Notes: generated by a model not told the origin, from the letters alone. A stretch of 64,000 bases of DNA from Variovorax sp. J22G73 (GCF_030317035.1 NZ_JASZYK010000003.1:310001-374000); one strand, 5' to 3'; shown: positions 1-8,160, numbered from the stretch's first letter. A program made the numbers and translations.

Positions 1-114
1 ACGTGGCCTGCGCTCATCGGCACCCTCCCGCAACGGCTGTAGGCGCCCGCCGACGTTCGATGAGGCCGTTTGCTTTGCGCCGCGGTGCACCGCGCGCAAG
101 TAGCTTCGCTTTCC

Positions 115-990
115 ATGAGCCCCGCCACCGTCCTCGCGCCGTCGCTGGAAAAGGAGATCGAGCCCGGCGTGGCCGACTTCTACCGGCAGACGCTGCGCGC
201 GCTGAACGGCGCGGGCATCCGGTTCTTGGTCGGTGGCGCCTTTGCCCAGGCTTGCTACACCGGCATCCGCCGTTCGACCAAAGACCTGGACCTGTTCATC
301 CGCCGCGACGACTGCGAGCGCATCGCGCAACTGATGGCGCCGCTGGGCTGCCGCACCGAGACGACCTTTCCGCACTGGCTCGCCAAGGTCTACCAGGGGC
401 CGGACCAGGGGCCGGAGTTCATCGACCTGATCTTCAATTCGGGCAACGGCCTGATGCCGGTGGACGACCGCTGGTTTCGCGACAACTGCACGGCCGAGAT
501 CCTCGGCGTGCCGGTGCGGGTGGCCAACATCGAGGATTGCTTGCTGTCGAAGGCCTTCATCATGGAGCGCGAGCGCTACGACGGCGGAGACATCGCGCAC
601 CTGCTGCAGGTCAACGCGCAGCGGCTGGACTGGCACAGCCTGCTGGAGCGCTTCGGCGGCCACTGGCGCGTGCTGCTCGCGCACCTGGCGCTGTTCGGCT
701 ACATCTACCCCGGCGAGCGCGACCATGTGCCCGCCTGGGTGATGCTCGAGCTGGCCGAGCGGCTGGCACGCGAGACGCAGGCACCCGGCGGGCCCGATGC
801 GCATGTGTGCGCCGGCACCCTGCTGTCGCGCGAGCAGTACCTGCACGACGTCGAACGGCTGGGCTATGTCGATGGGCGCCTCACACCCGTCAGCACCATG
901 ACGGCCGAAGACGTGGCGGTGTGGACCGGGGCCATCGCGGCCCGTCAGCCGCACGCCGGGCTTAAGAAGCCTGACGAGCCGGGCGGTTGA
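115..990 (+). CDS. Nucleotidyltransferase-fold protein
   Basis: This 291-residue soluble protein has the hallmarks of the polymerase-beta nucleotidyltransferase fold. A Gly-Gly pair at residues 40-41 is followed by TKDLDLF (55-61), which supplies the D57-x-D59 metal pair, and D104 in FIDLIF is a plausible third carboxylate. The C-terminal half, with many Trp, Leu and Arg residues, matches no domain I recognise. I chose the ATG at 115; an upstream in-frame start at 70 would add only low-complexity residues. The substrate is unknown. Relatives annotated as nucleotidyltransferases include AbiEii-like toxins, but no antitoxin-like partner lies beside it. The gene appears to stand alone. Confidence 0.75.
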   Translation: MSPATVLAPSLEKEIEPGVADFYRQTLRALNGAGIRFLVGGAFAQACYTGIRRSTKDLDLFIRRDDCERIAQLMAPLGCRTETTFPHWLAKVYQGPDQGPEFIDLIFNSGNGLMPVDDRWFRDNCTAEILGVPVRVANIEDCLLSKAFIMERERYDGGDIAHLLQVNAQRLDWHSLLERFGGHWRVLLAHLALFGYIYPGERDHVPAWVMLELAERLARETQAPGGPDAHVCAGTLLSREQYLHDVERLGYVDGRLTPVSTMTAEDVAVWTGAIAARQPHAGLKKPDEPGG

Positions 991-1426
991 AGCTGCCCGT
1001 GCAGGTCCGGCGCTCCCGGTTTCGACAACGGGGGTTTCACCCGAGGGGGAGCGTCTAGGTACCCCTTAACGTGGCCCTCGAGATGCCGCGCTTTCGCTTG
1101 CGGCATGCCCGCAATTTTTTTTGAGCGCCGTGTTCGTAACCGTTGCTCTATTCTGCACGGCATCTCACCCTTCATGCCCGCGTGCGAAGATGGCTTCATG
1201 CGCATTGTCTTTCGCTGATTTCCGGAGGCCGCCCGCGCCTTGATGCGTGCGGGTGCTTCCGGCTTCATCGCCTCCTCTCATTCAGGTCTGTTCGCTTGCC
1301 TCGTGCAAGCGGCACGTGTCGGTACGCCTGTACGCCCGTGCGCCTGATTGCCTGGAGGCAAGCGACCGAATCCCGTGGAGCGCTGAAGCGTTGAAACGCG
1401 CGCTCCGTACACGAAAGACTTTTCTC
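991..1426. other. 436-bp intergenic region, no convincing gene
   Basis: No credible coding sequence lies here. Just after the upstream stop codon a compact fold is possible: CGCTCCC at 1011-1017 pairs perfectly with GGGAGCG at 1047-1053 and encloses a GGGT-ttc-ACCC hairpin. A second hairpin with a T run follows and is listed separately. The part nearest the downstream gene should hold its promoter and leader, but I could not fix convincing -35/-10 boxes. Confidence 0.5.
1083..1122 (+). terminator. Possible intrinsic terminator
   Basis: A perfect 7-bp stem (ATGCCGC at 1083-1089 with GCGGCAT at 1100-1106) is followed, after eight bases, by eight T residues (1115-1122). The stem-to-T spacing is longer than in a textbook terminator, so function is uncertain. 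It is placed to end transcription of the nucleotidyltransferase-fold gene. Confidence 0.4.
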
Positions 1427-2350
1427 ATGACTTCCATTGATTCCACTTCCACCGGCGGCGCGTTGTTGGTCAGCGGCGGCTCCGGCGCGCTCGCGCGCCA
1501 GGTGATCGAGCTGCTGTTGCGCCACCGGCCCCGCGTGCCCCTCATTGCAAACACCCGCCAACCCCGCCAGCTGGACGACCTGGCGGCGCGCGGCGTGTCG
1601 GTGCGCTTCGCCGACTTCGACCAGCCCGGCTCGCTCGACGCCGCCTTCGCGGGCGCGACGCGCATGCTGCTGGTGAGCACCAACACACCCGATGCACCGC
1701 CACGCCGTGTCACGCAGCACGGCAATGCCATCGAGGCGGCCGGGCGCTGCGGTGTGCAGCACGTGGTGTACACGTCGTTCGCCTCGGCCGGTGCGGCCAA
1801 GCCCGGGCCTGTGGCCGCCGACCACGCCGCCACCGAGCAGGTGCTGCGCGAAGGGCAGGCGGGCTTCACCATCCTGCGCAACGCCTTCTATGCCGAGCTT
1901 TTGCTCGCGACCCTGCCGCTGGCTCGCCGAAGCGGCCGGCTGCCGTGCGCGCCGGGCCGTGGGCGCATGACCCTGGTCGCGCGCGCCGACTGCGCCGCAG
2001 CCGCCGCGGCGGCGCTGGTGGACGGCTTCGACGGACGGCGCGTGCTGTCCGTGGCGGGCGAAGAAGCGCTGGACGCCCATGCGCTGGCGTCGATGGCATC
2101 GGAGGTGCTTGGCACGCCCATCGAGGCCGTCGAAACGATGCCCGATCAGCTCGAGGCGGCATGGCTCGCATGCGGTGCCTCGCCAGGCATGGCCCGCGTT
2201 TTCGCCGGCATGGACCGCAGCACGGCAAGCGGCGACATGGAGATACCCGGCAGTGACCTGCGCGAGCTGTTGCGGGCGTTGCCTGGACGGGCGCCGACCG
2301 GCATGCGGGCGTTTCTGCAGGCCCACCGGGCGGTGATCCTCGGGGCATAG
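1427..2350 (+). CDS. NmrA-like NAD(P)-binding protein
   Basis: This 307-residue protein resembles the NmrA / QorB group of atypical short-chain dehydrogenases. The nucleotide-binding glycine motif is GGSGALA at residues 17-23, followed by a Rossmann pattern and a mid-protein YTSFASAG segment typical of the family. Such proteins either reduce quinones with NAD(P)H or act as redox sensors without catalysis; the sequence does not decide which. The ATG at 1427 puts the glycine motif at the usual distance from the N-terminus, whereas the longer reading frame from 1247 would add an unlikely Arg/Cys-rich extension. It converges on the hydrolase gene downstream and has no operon partner. Confidence 0.8.
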   Translation: MTSIDSTSTGGALLVSGGSGALARQVIELLLRHRPRVPLIANTRQPRQLDDLAARGVSVRFADFDQPGSLDAAFAGATRMLLVSTNTPDAPPRRVTQHGNAIEAAGRCGVQHVVYTSFASAGAAKPGPVAADHAATEQVLREGQAGFTILRNAFYAELLLATLPLARRSGRLPCAPGRGRMTLVARADCAAAAAAALVDGFDGRRVLSVAGEEALDAHALASMASEVLGTPIEAVETMPDQLEAAWLACGASPGMARVFAGMDRSTASGDMEIPGSDLRELLRALPGRAPTGMRAFLQAHRAVILGA

Positions 2351-2438
2351 CAACTCGGCAGCCCTGCGGAGCCGTTCTGCGCGGCGTGGCGTGAAGAACG
2401 CACCGGAAACGATGCGGCGCTGAACGCAAGCGTCGCTT

Positions 2439-3479
2439 CTATGAAGCGAAGTACCCGGACGAACGGTGCGTCGCGAACGCCTGCGCGATGTGCTCCGCGA
2501 CGAGTTCGAGCGCTTCCCTGGCCACCTCCGCGGGCAGGTTGTGCGTCATGCCGTGGTCGCTGTTCTCGAAGCTGCGGTGGCGCACGTCGACGCCGCTGCG
2601 CGCGAGCGACGCGGCAAAGCGCTTCGCTTCAGCGGCCACCGAGTCCAGGGCGCCCGTCAGCACGAGGGTCATCGGGAAAGCAGCGAGGTCGGTATCGAGT
2701 TCGGGCGATGCCAACGGCTCGTGGCGGCGCATGGCCTGTGCAAAGTAGCTGTCGTACATGAGCTTGATGAGCCAGGGCGCGACCGCGGGACCGGGCCGGC
2801 CCGCCCATCTCGCTTTCGGCACCGTCTCCAAGCGCGATCCGGGAGGCAGCGTCATGTTCAACGCGGGATAGCAGGCGACGAGGCCGAGCGGCATTCGTCC
2901 GCCATCGTCGCGGATCTGCTGGCAGACGTTGACCGCGAGCTTGGCGCCCGCGCTGAATCCTCCGACGACGATCTCTTCGGTGTTCCATCCCCGCGAGCGG
3001 CCGTGCTGTTGCACCCACGCGAGCACGTCCGCGGCCTGCTGCTCGGCAACGGGATACTGCACAGCCGGTGCGGTGGCGTAGTCCACATTGATCACCACGG
3101 CCCCCGTGGTCGCTGCAATGAAGCGGCACGCGTGCGCGTCCTGCCGTGGTTCGCGAACGATGAAGGCGCCGCCGTGGAAGTTCACGTACACGGGTGGCGG
3201 TGGCGTGCCCGGCCCGGTTTCGGGGGCGCGGTACACGTCGCAACGCACCGGGCCATGGCGCGTCGTCATGGTCATCCGGCTGGGCGCGATGTCGCCGCCC
3301 CGAAACGTCAGCTGCCGGGGCGTCCGAGGAAACAGCCAGAAGGCTGCGCGAAGGGCGTATGCGCCCCACCTTGCGGACAACTTCATGCGGGCCAGTGCCA
3401 GCGCTGGCGCTCGGGCTGTTCCTGGGTGCCCGTCGGCCGGGCGGCCTGCGGTGAGTGGGGGTGACGGTCGGTCGTGCAT
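2439..3479 (-). CDS. Alpha/beta hydrolase, hormone-sensitive-lipase type
   Basis: This 346-residue carboxylesterase-like protein has the hormone-sensitive-lipase oxyanion motif HGGAF (102-106), the nucleophile elbow GFSAG with Ser176, Asp279 in GALDS, and His309 in SDHGM, so the catalytic triad looks complete. It should hydrolyse short acyl esters; the substrate is unknown. Its ATG overlaps the TGA of the upstream SDR gene by one base (TGATG), so translation is probably coupled. An internal ATG at residue 32 is an alternative start that would remove a Pro/Ala-rich leader. The pair is likely repressed by the divergent TetR regulator. Confidence 0.88.
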   Translation of the reverse strand: MHDRPSPPLTAGRPADGHPGTARAPALALARMKLSARWGAYALRAAFWLFPRTPRQLTFRGGDIAPSRMTMTTRHGPVRCDVYRAPETGPGTPPPPVYVNFHGGAFIVREPRQDAHACRFIAATTGAVVINVDYATAPAVQYPVAEQQAADVLAWVQQHGRSRGWNTEEIVVGGFSAGAKLAVNVCQQIRDDGGRMPLGLVACYPALNMTLPPGSRLETVPKARWAGRPGPAVAPWLIKLMYDSYFAQAMRRHEPLASPELDTDLAAFPMTLVLTGALDSVAAEAKRFAASLARSGVDVRHRSFENSDHGMTHNLPAEVAREALELVAEHIAQAFATHRSSGYFAS

Positions 3480-4228
3480 CAGATTTGCCCCAGGCCGCCG
3501 TCGATGGCAATTTCTCCCGCGGTCAGGTAGCTCGCGTCGGAAGACGCCAGGAACAGCACCGCCTTGGCAACCTCGTCCGCCTGCCCCCAGCGGCCCATGG
3601 GCACCTGCGCTTCGACCCAGGCGCGCACCTCCGGGTCCGCCGTCGCGGCGGCGGTCAGTGGCGTCTCGATGGCGCCAGGGCTCACCACGTTGACGCGCAC
3701 CTGCTTGGCCAACACGCGCTCATCGGCGGCAAGCGTCCGCGCAAGGCTGCGCACCGCGGCCTTCGATGCCGCATACAGCACGTCGCCCGGCCGCCCGCGC
3801 TGTTGCACCACCGAACTGGTGAACACCGCGTTCGCGCCCTCGGACATCAATGCGAAGGCTTCGGTGAACGCGTAGAACACTCCCTTCACGTTGGTGTGCA
3901 TCACCTCGTCGAAGAAGGCTTCGCCGGTCTCGAAGATGTCGGGGCATTCCGAGATTCCCGCATTGGCGAAAAGAACGTCGATGGGGCCGAGCGCATCGTG
4001 AACCGTGTTCATGAGCGCCCGGAGGTCGGCCGCGCGGCCGACGTCTGTCCGCACCGCGAGAACGTTGCCGCCCAAGGCTTCGCGCGCCGACTGCAACGTC
4101 TCTTCACTGCGCCCCGCGATCGCGATGCGCGCGCCGTGCGCGATGAACAGGCGGGCGGTTGCAAGGCCGATGCCGCTGCTGCCACCGGTGATGACGACCA
4201 CCTTGCCGTCGAGCTTTCGATCCAACAT
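3479..4228 (-). CDS. Short-chain dehydrogenase/reductase (SDR)
   Basis: This is a classical SDR of 249 residues. It has the cofactor motif TGGSSGIG (14-21), the NAG motif (89-91), serines at 138-139, and the catalytic Y152-x3-K156 in YAASK. Length and layout match 3-oxoacyl-ACP-reductase-like oxidoreductases. It is the first gene of a two-gene unit with the esterase, and it diverges from a TetR gene across a short region with two operator-like repeats. The pairing suggests metabolism or detoxification of an alcohol, ketone or ester whose derivative is probably the TetR inducer; that is inference. Confidence 0.92.
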   Translation of the reverse strand: MLDRKLDGKVVVITGGSSGIGLATARLFIAHGARIAIAGRSEETLQSAREALGGNVLAVRTDVGRAADLRALMNTVHDALGPIDVLFANAGISECPDIFETGEAFFDEVMHTNVKGVFYAFTEAFALMSEGANAVFTSSVVQQRGRPGDVLYAASKAAVRSLARTLAADERVLAKQVRVNVVSPGAIETPLTAAATADPEVRAWVEAQVPMGRWGQADEVAKAVLFLASSDASYLTAGEIAIDGGLGQI

Positions 4229-4283
4229 TTCTTCGACTCCTTTGTCGCTCGGCGCAGGTGAGCGTGCTGTGGATTGCAGTCAA

Positions 4284-4347
4284 GTCAACGACTGATGACA
4301 TGAAGTTTGACTGTTGCGGGATCCGATGTCAACAAGCGATGACATAA
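4284..4347. promoter_or_regulatory. Two operator-like repeats between SDR and tetR
   Basis: Two similar 20-base sites occur in direct orientation at 4284-4303 and 4328-4347, 44 bp start to start, consistent with GTCAACRANYGATGACATRA. Each core is itself a dyad: GTCA, eight bases, TGAC; in the second site the arms extend to ATGTCA/TGACAT. The second site also contains a good -10 hexamer, CATAAT at 4343-4348, reading toward tetR. A regulator bound here could control both divergent genes. Assignment to the adjacent TetR protein is inferred from position. Confidence 0.65.
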
Positions 4348-4382
4348 TCCGTGGAATGCCCGAAAAACTGGACCAGGAAGAC

Positions 4383-4991
4383 ATGACCGAAGCAGTTCCT
4401 AAGTCGACGGAAGCCGTTGCGTCGCGCAACGCGACCGAAACCCGTGGCCGCATCCTCGAGGCGGCGCGCGCCTGCTTCTCGCGCCGCAGCTACGAAAACG
4501 TCGGTGTTCGCGAAATAGGCCGCGCCGCGGGCGTCGACGCGGCGCTTGTCAACCGCTATTTCGGCAACAAGGAAATGCTGTTCGCCGAGGTGGTGCAGGG
4601 CGCATTCCGTGTCGAAGAGCACCTTCCGGAGTCGCTCGACACACTGGGCGAGTTCCTGGTGAAAGGCGTGATGGCGGAGGGCAGCGCGAACGACGAGGGT
4701 TCGACCGACGACGGTTTCAATGCCCTGCGGCTCCTGATCCTGGCAGCGGCAAGCCCTGAAACCGCGGCGACGGTCAGCGCGCAGTTTCACGCGGAGTTTG
4801 TTGCGCCGCTGGCAAAAAAGCTCCGGGGGCGAGATGCGGAGCTTCGTGCGGCGCTGATCGGGTCGTATGTGATCGGGCTGGCGACCATGCGGCATCTGCT
4901 CGACTCGCCCACGCTGGCCGACGCCTCGCAGCGAAAGCTCGCCGCGCTCGCCGGCGAGGCCATCCAGGCGTGCGTGCAGGCACGGGCATGA
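4383..4991 (+). CDS. TetR-family transcriptional regulator
   Basis: The protein has an N-terminal TetR helix-turn-helix over about residues 20-66 (TRGRILEAARACF, then VREIGRAAGVDAALVNRYFGNKE split across the two helices) and a helical ligand-binding domain. I chose the ATG at 4383, 202 residues, preceded by AGGAAG at a short spacing. ATG codons at 4326 and 4356 are in frame, but 4326 lies inside the second operator-like repeat and upstream of a likely -10 box. The product probably represses the divergent dehydrogenase/esterase pair and itself. The inducer cannot be read from the sequence. Confidence 0.88.
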   Translation: MTEAVPKSTEAVASRNATETRGRILEAARACFSRRSYENVGVREIGRAAGVDAALVNRYFGNKEMLFAEVVQGAFRVEEHLPESLDTLGEFLVKGVMAEGSANDEGSTDDGFNALRLLILAAASPETAATVSAQFHAEFVAPLAKKLRGRDAELRAALIGSYVIGLATMRHLLDSPTLADASQRKLAALAGEAIQACVQARA

Positions 4992-5023
4992 GGGGTGGCC
5001 TTGCCCTGCCAGCGGTCCGATTG

Positions 5024-5051
5024 ATGGGACAGGCGAACAAACCTGTCCCAT
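5024..5051. repeat. Perfect 10-bp inverted repeat with 8-nt loop
   Basis: ATGGGACAGG at 5024-5033 is exactly mirrored by CCTGTCCCAT at 5042-5051. No T run follows on either side. It could be a Rho-independent-like end for tetR without its U tract, or an operator for the downstream small gene; a TATACA hexamer at 5099-5104 could be a -10 box for that gene. Confidence 0.6.
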
Positions 5052-5182
5052 AGACAGCGCTGGCCCGGATGGCTAGATTTGCTATCGAATCCCGGATGTA
5101 TACACGCGCCGGAGCGCTGTTCGCGAGTGCACGACGGGCACATGCCGGGCGCACACCGGGCGCAAGCCGATCAGGAGAGACC

Positions 5183-5503
5183 ATGATTGAAACCACGTAC
5201 CGAGTCGAAGTCGCCGTCCCCAGCCAGTTGGTCGAGCACTACGGGCGTGACACCGATTTCGTGTTCGCCTTCACGCAAGCCACGCGCGGCCACAGCGCGG
5301 CGGGGCGCGGCCGATCGGAGCAACAAGGTCTTGTCGAGTGGGCGGAGTTCAGCGACAGGTTGGCGGCGGAGATTTGCGAGCGCCAACTTCTGGAGGCGGT
5401 CGCCAAGTTCCAGGCGCGGCTGTCGAATGGCCCTTCCCTCTCTCGCTGGCAACGCGCCGGTGCGCCCGCGCAGGGGGTGCATGAAGAAAGCGCGATGGGC
5501 TGA
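5183..5503 (+). CDS. Hypothetical 106-residue protein
   Basis: I do not recognise this small soluble protein. It starts at an ATG with a good ribosome-binding site (AGGAG five bases upstream), opens with a beta-strand-like segment (TTYRVEVAVP), and has a central hydrophilic part rich in Glu and Gln with no membrane segment or signal peptide. The last 20 residues are rich in Ser, Arg and Pro and are probably disordered. It is followed 28 bp later by another small gene on the same strand, and the two may form a unit. Confidence 0.6.
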   Translation: MIETTYRVEVAVPSQLVEHYGRDTDFVFAFTQATRGHSAAGRGRSEQQGLVEWAEFSDRLAAEICERQLLEAVAKFQARLSNGPSLSRWQRAGAPAQGVHEESAMG

Positions 5504-5531
5504 GCGCAGGCACCGGCCTGGAGCGCAACAG

Positions 5532-5750
5532 ATGGAAGAACAGTTCGACTACCGCGGTCACCGCATCCTGGTCAGCGCGTTCAACAACGGCGACAGGTTC
5601 GGGTGGGAATTCCGCATCGACGGCGGAAAGCTGGTTTCGCTGCGCGCCTCGCCCGCGATGGACGAGCCTTCCGCACGCGCCGAGGCGCAGGCAGCGGCAC
5701 GGAGCGTGGTGGATCTGCGGGATGGCTCCGCCAGCCTCGCCCCGCAATAG
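5532..5750 (+). CDS. Hypothetical 72-residue protein
   Basis: This small acidic protein begins MEEQFDYRGHRILVSA and continues with alternating hydrophobic residues and FGWEFRIDGG, which suggests a short beta-sheet domain followed by an Ala/Glu-rich helix. Similar small proteins with a Y-x-GH-x-I opening occur in Burkholderiales, without known function as far as I know. There is no clear Shine-Dalgarno sequence; the start was chosen because upstream sequence in this frame reads as out-of-frame coding of the preceding gene. It converges on the LuxR-type gene. Confidence 0.6.
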   Translation: MEEQFDYRGHRILVSAFNNGDRFGWEFRIDGGKLVSLRASPAMDEPSARAEAQAAARSVVDLRDGSASLAPQ

Positions 5751-5776
5751 CCGCGCCCCTTCGGGCCGGCCTCACC

Positions 5777-7261
5777 TCAGATAAGCCCGCGGGTCGCCGC
5801 CTTCAACGTCGCGGCCGCGCGCGTCGAGCATTCGAGCTTGAGGAACAGGCGCTCGACATGCGTTCGCACCGTGCGCGGGCTGATGTCCAGCGCACGCGCC
5901 ACCTGCTTGGTGTTCTCGCCCCGGGCGATGCAGCGCAGCACCTCCAGCTCGCGCTCTGAAAGCGGCTGCTCGCCGCGCACCGGCGCCGCCTGCACCACAG
6001 GCTTGACAGGCGCGTGCGACAGAACGCTGGCGAACAGCGCATCGACGACTGCCTGGTCGAAGCGGCCCGCCGCCGCCTCGTCCCTCATGCGATCGAGTGC
6101 CTGCGCTTCGGTGAACGCATCGCGCCATGGCCGGCGCGTGCGCAGGGAAACCCATTGCTCGGCCGCGGCGACGATCTGTCCCTCCAGCGGCATGGCAGTG
6201 CCCGACCGCCCGCGAAAGTAGCCGGAGCCGTCGCGCCGCTCGAAAGCGAAGGACGCGATTTCCGCCTCGAGCGCGAGCCCGTCGATTTGCCCTGCCGCGC
6301 GCGAGGTCCAGTACGGTACGAGCCGCAGGCGCTCCAGCGACGAGGCCGGCAGCGGCTCGGGCGCGTTCCAGATGGCGTTGGGCACCGACGCGCGCCCGAT
6401 GCCGTGGATCAGCCCCGCCTTGTAGGTGCGGTGGCACAGGGCATCGTCCAGCCCCGCGCGCACGCTGCAGTCGCGCGCCAGTTGCGCCACGCGGCGCGAG
6501 TAGCCGGTCATCCACGGGAGCTTGAGGTCGATCACGTCGCCCACCAGCTCCAGGCCGATGCGCTCGCGCATCGAAGCGGGCGGGTCGGCAACGTCGGTCC
6601 ATGGCGGCACGGTGGCGTCCAGCGCCCTCATCCACGCAGCGACCTGCGGCGTGCTGGCGTCCACGAGAAATCCGGGGTACACGCTGTTCGCGCGCCCGTG
6701 GGCCAGCGCCAGCGCCTGGTCGAGGCCGTACAGGCGGCTGAAGATCTCGAGGTCGCTCGCCAGGGCCACCACATAGGTGGCCAGCGGCACATCGTCGCCT
6801 TGCAGCAGGCCGGGCACGCCGCCGCCGTCGTAGGTCTCGAAGATGGCGCGCAGCGCCGCTTCGGTGTCGGGGCCCAGGCGCAGCGTGTTCGCGATGTCGC
6901 CGGCAATCTCGCAATGGATGGTCGCCATGGCCAGCATGCCGTCGGGCAGCGGCACGCTGCGCGGCGGCTGCTGCGCCGCACGCGGCTTTTGCGAGGCGAG
7001 CAGGGCGCTGCGCCCCTGCACGTCGTCTTCCATGAAGTCCGCGAACTCCTGGGCATTGGCCGTGCAGCCCGACCAGCGCAGCAGCGCGACGTGGCGGGCG
7101 GCCTCGACCTGCGAGGCCTCGCAGCCGGCCGCCGTCGCGATCATTTCGGCGAGCCACGCGGTGCGCAGCGAATGGTCGGTCGGCTGGCCCATGCTGAGGT
7201 CGCCGATGAAGGCGAGCGCGCGGACCGCGTCGAAAACGGCAATGGTCGTGTCGTCGGGCAT
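5777..7261 (-). CDS. LuxR-type regulator with degenerate tandem HD-GYP-like domains
   Basis: This 494-residue protein ends in a LuxR/GerE helix-turn-helix (434-480; LSERELEVLRC, then TKQVARALDISPRTVRTHV). Before it lie two HD-GYP-like halves. The first has DHS at 29-31 and YDGGGVPGL at 144-152, but LRWSGC at 61-66 where LLHDIG is expected. The second has GYS (253-255), HGIGR (286-290) in place of HDIGK, and FERRDGSGY (340-348) in place of HHERxDGxGY. The HD aspartate and several metal histidines are missing, so phosphodiesterase activity is doubtful; sensing is more likely. The ATG at 7261 is preferred; an ATG at 7354 would add a leader that encodes a hexamer repeat. Confidence 0.85.
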   Translation of the reverse strand: MPDDTTIAVFDAVRALAFIGDLSMGQPTDHSLRTAWLAEMIATAAGCEASQVEAARHVALLRWSGCTANAQEFADFMEDDVQGRSALLASQKPRAAQQPPRSVPLPDGMLAMATIHCEIAGDIANTLRLGPDTEAALRAIFETYDGGGVPGLLQGDDVPLATYVVALASDLEIFSRLYGLDQALALAHGRANSVYPGFLVDASTPQVAAWMRALDATVPPWTDVADPPASMRERIGLELVGDVIDLKLPWMTGYSRRVAQLARDCSVRAGLDDALCHRTYKAGLIHGIGRASVPNAIWNAPEPLPASSLERLRLVPYWTSRAAGQIDGLALEAEIASFAFERRDGSGYFRGRSGTAMPLEGQIVAAAEQWVSLRTRRPWRDAFTEAQALDRMRDEAAAGRFDQAVVDALFASVLSHAPVKPVVQAAPVRGEQPLSERELEVLRCIARGENTKQVARALDISPRTVRTHVERLFLKLECSTRAAATLKAATRGLI

Positions 7262-7305
7262 GGAATGCAGCAGCGGGTGGTTCAGAAGCTCAGGGTGGCC
7301 GGGGC

Positions 7306-7347
7306 GAAGGCAAAGGCAAAGGCAAAGGCAAAGGCAAAGGCGGAGGC
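7306..7347. repeat. Hexanucleotide tandem repeat (AAAGGC)n
   Basis: Five perfect copies of AAAGGC at 7312-7341 are flanked by one-mismatch units GAAGGC (7306-7311) and GGAGGC (7342-7347). The array lies just upstream of the preferred start of the LuxR-type gene and downstream of its alternative start. A change in copy number would keep frame but alter leader length, or the Leu-Cys repeat encoded if the upstream start is used. Confidence 0.85.
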
Positions 7348-7494
7348 CCAGCATCGCACAGCCGCCGTTTTTCGGGGCTTGTCGGTCATTCGACCGATAC
7401 CGCGTCGGGGGCGGCCTGAACAGAATCTGTTGCACCGGCCCCGCCAATGGGGTTGCGATCTTTCTACCGATCTCGCGGTCTCGCCGCCCACACC

Positions 7495-8097
7495 ATGTCC
7501 AACACCCATCTCGCCCCTTTGTCTCCTCTGTCCCCTCCGCAGCGCGCCGCATGGCTGCGCAAGCTCTACTTCGTTCGCGCCGCCTTTTCCTTCGCGTGGG
7601 TCGCGCTCGCGTTCACCGTGGCCAAGGGCTCGCCCGCGCTCGCCAGCGGCTTGCTGGTCGTGTACCCCGCGTGGGACGCGCTGGCCAACCTGCTGGACGC
7701 GAGGATGAGCGGGGGCGCGAAAGCGAACCCCACGCAGATCCTGAACGCCTGGATGAGCGGGCTGGTCACGGTGGCCGTGGTGGCTTCGCTGGTGCTCGGG
7801 CTGCAGATCATCCTGGTGATCTTCGGCGGCTGGGCCATCGTCGCGGGGCTGCTGCAACTGGCCACCGCCATCCGTCGCCGCAAGAGCGACAAGGGGCAGT
7901 GGGTGATGATGCTGAGCGGCGCGCAGTCCGCGCTTGCCGGGGCGTTCTTCATCGCGCAGCAAGGCAGCGCGGCGCCCGTGGTGCAGACCTTCGGCGGCTA
8001 TGCGGCGGTCGGGGCGGTGTACTTTCTGTTGTCGGGGCTTGTCATCCTGTTCCGGCAGGCCAAGGGCGGCGTCGGTGGCGTGGCGCGGGAGGGTTGA
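7495..8097 (+). CDS. DUF308-like integral membrane protein
   Basis: This 200-residue inner-membrane protein has about six hydrophobic segments, including LYFVRAAFSFAWVALAF, the VVASLVLGLQIILVIFGG stretch and a C-terminal VGAVYFLLSGLVILF. The pattern resembles the DUF308/HdeD group, associated in enterobacteria with acid stress; no function can be assigned here. The ATG at 7495 follows a 140-bp divergent region shared with the LuxR-type gene, which contains a small dyad (CGGTC-att-CGACCG), so co-regulation is possible. Confidence 0.75.
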   Translation: MSNTHLAPLSPLSPPQRAAWLRKLYFVRAAFSFAWVALAFTVAKGSPALASGLLVVYPAWDALANLLDARMSGGAKANPTQILNAWMSGLVTVAVVASLVLGLQIILVIFGGWAIVAGLLQLATAIRRRKSDKGQWVMMLSGAQSALAGAFFIAQQGSAAPVVQTFGGYAAVGAVYFLLSGLVILFRQAKGGVGGVAREG

Positions 8098-8160
8098 TGT
8101 TGATGCTGAAGCCGACGAGGCCGTGACAAGACCTCGCCGACACCCGGGCCGCTCGTTACC

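Noticed and set aside
115..990. Possible AbiEii-type toxin of a toxin-antitoxin pair
   Set aside because: The nucleotidyltransferase motif fits, but no antitoxin-like gene lies next to it within the window.
1011..1053. A GGTTTCGAC-containing fold that recalls the 5-prime end of tmRNA
   Set aside because: Only a few bases match; there is no tRNA-like 3-prime half, tag-peptide frame or CCA end downstream.
1143..1394. An 83-codon plus-strand frame in the gap before the NmrA-like gene
   Set aside because: It is rich in Arg, His and Cys, has no ribosome-binding site and resembles no protein; it is more likely leader DNA.
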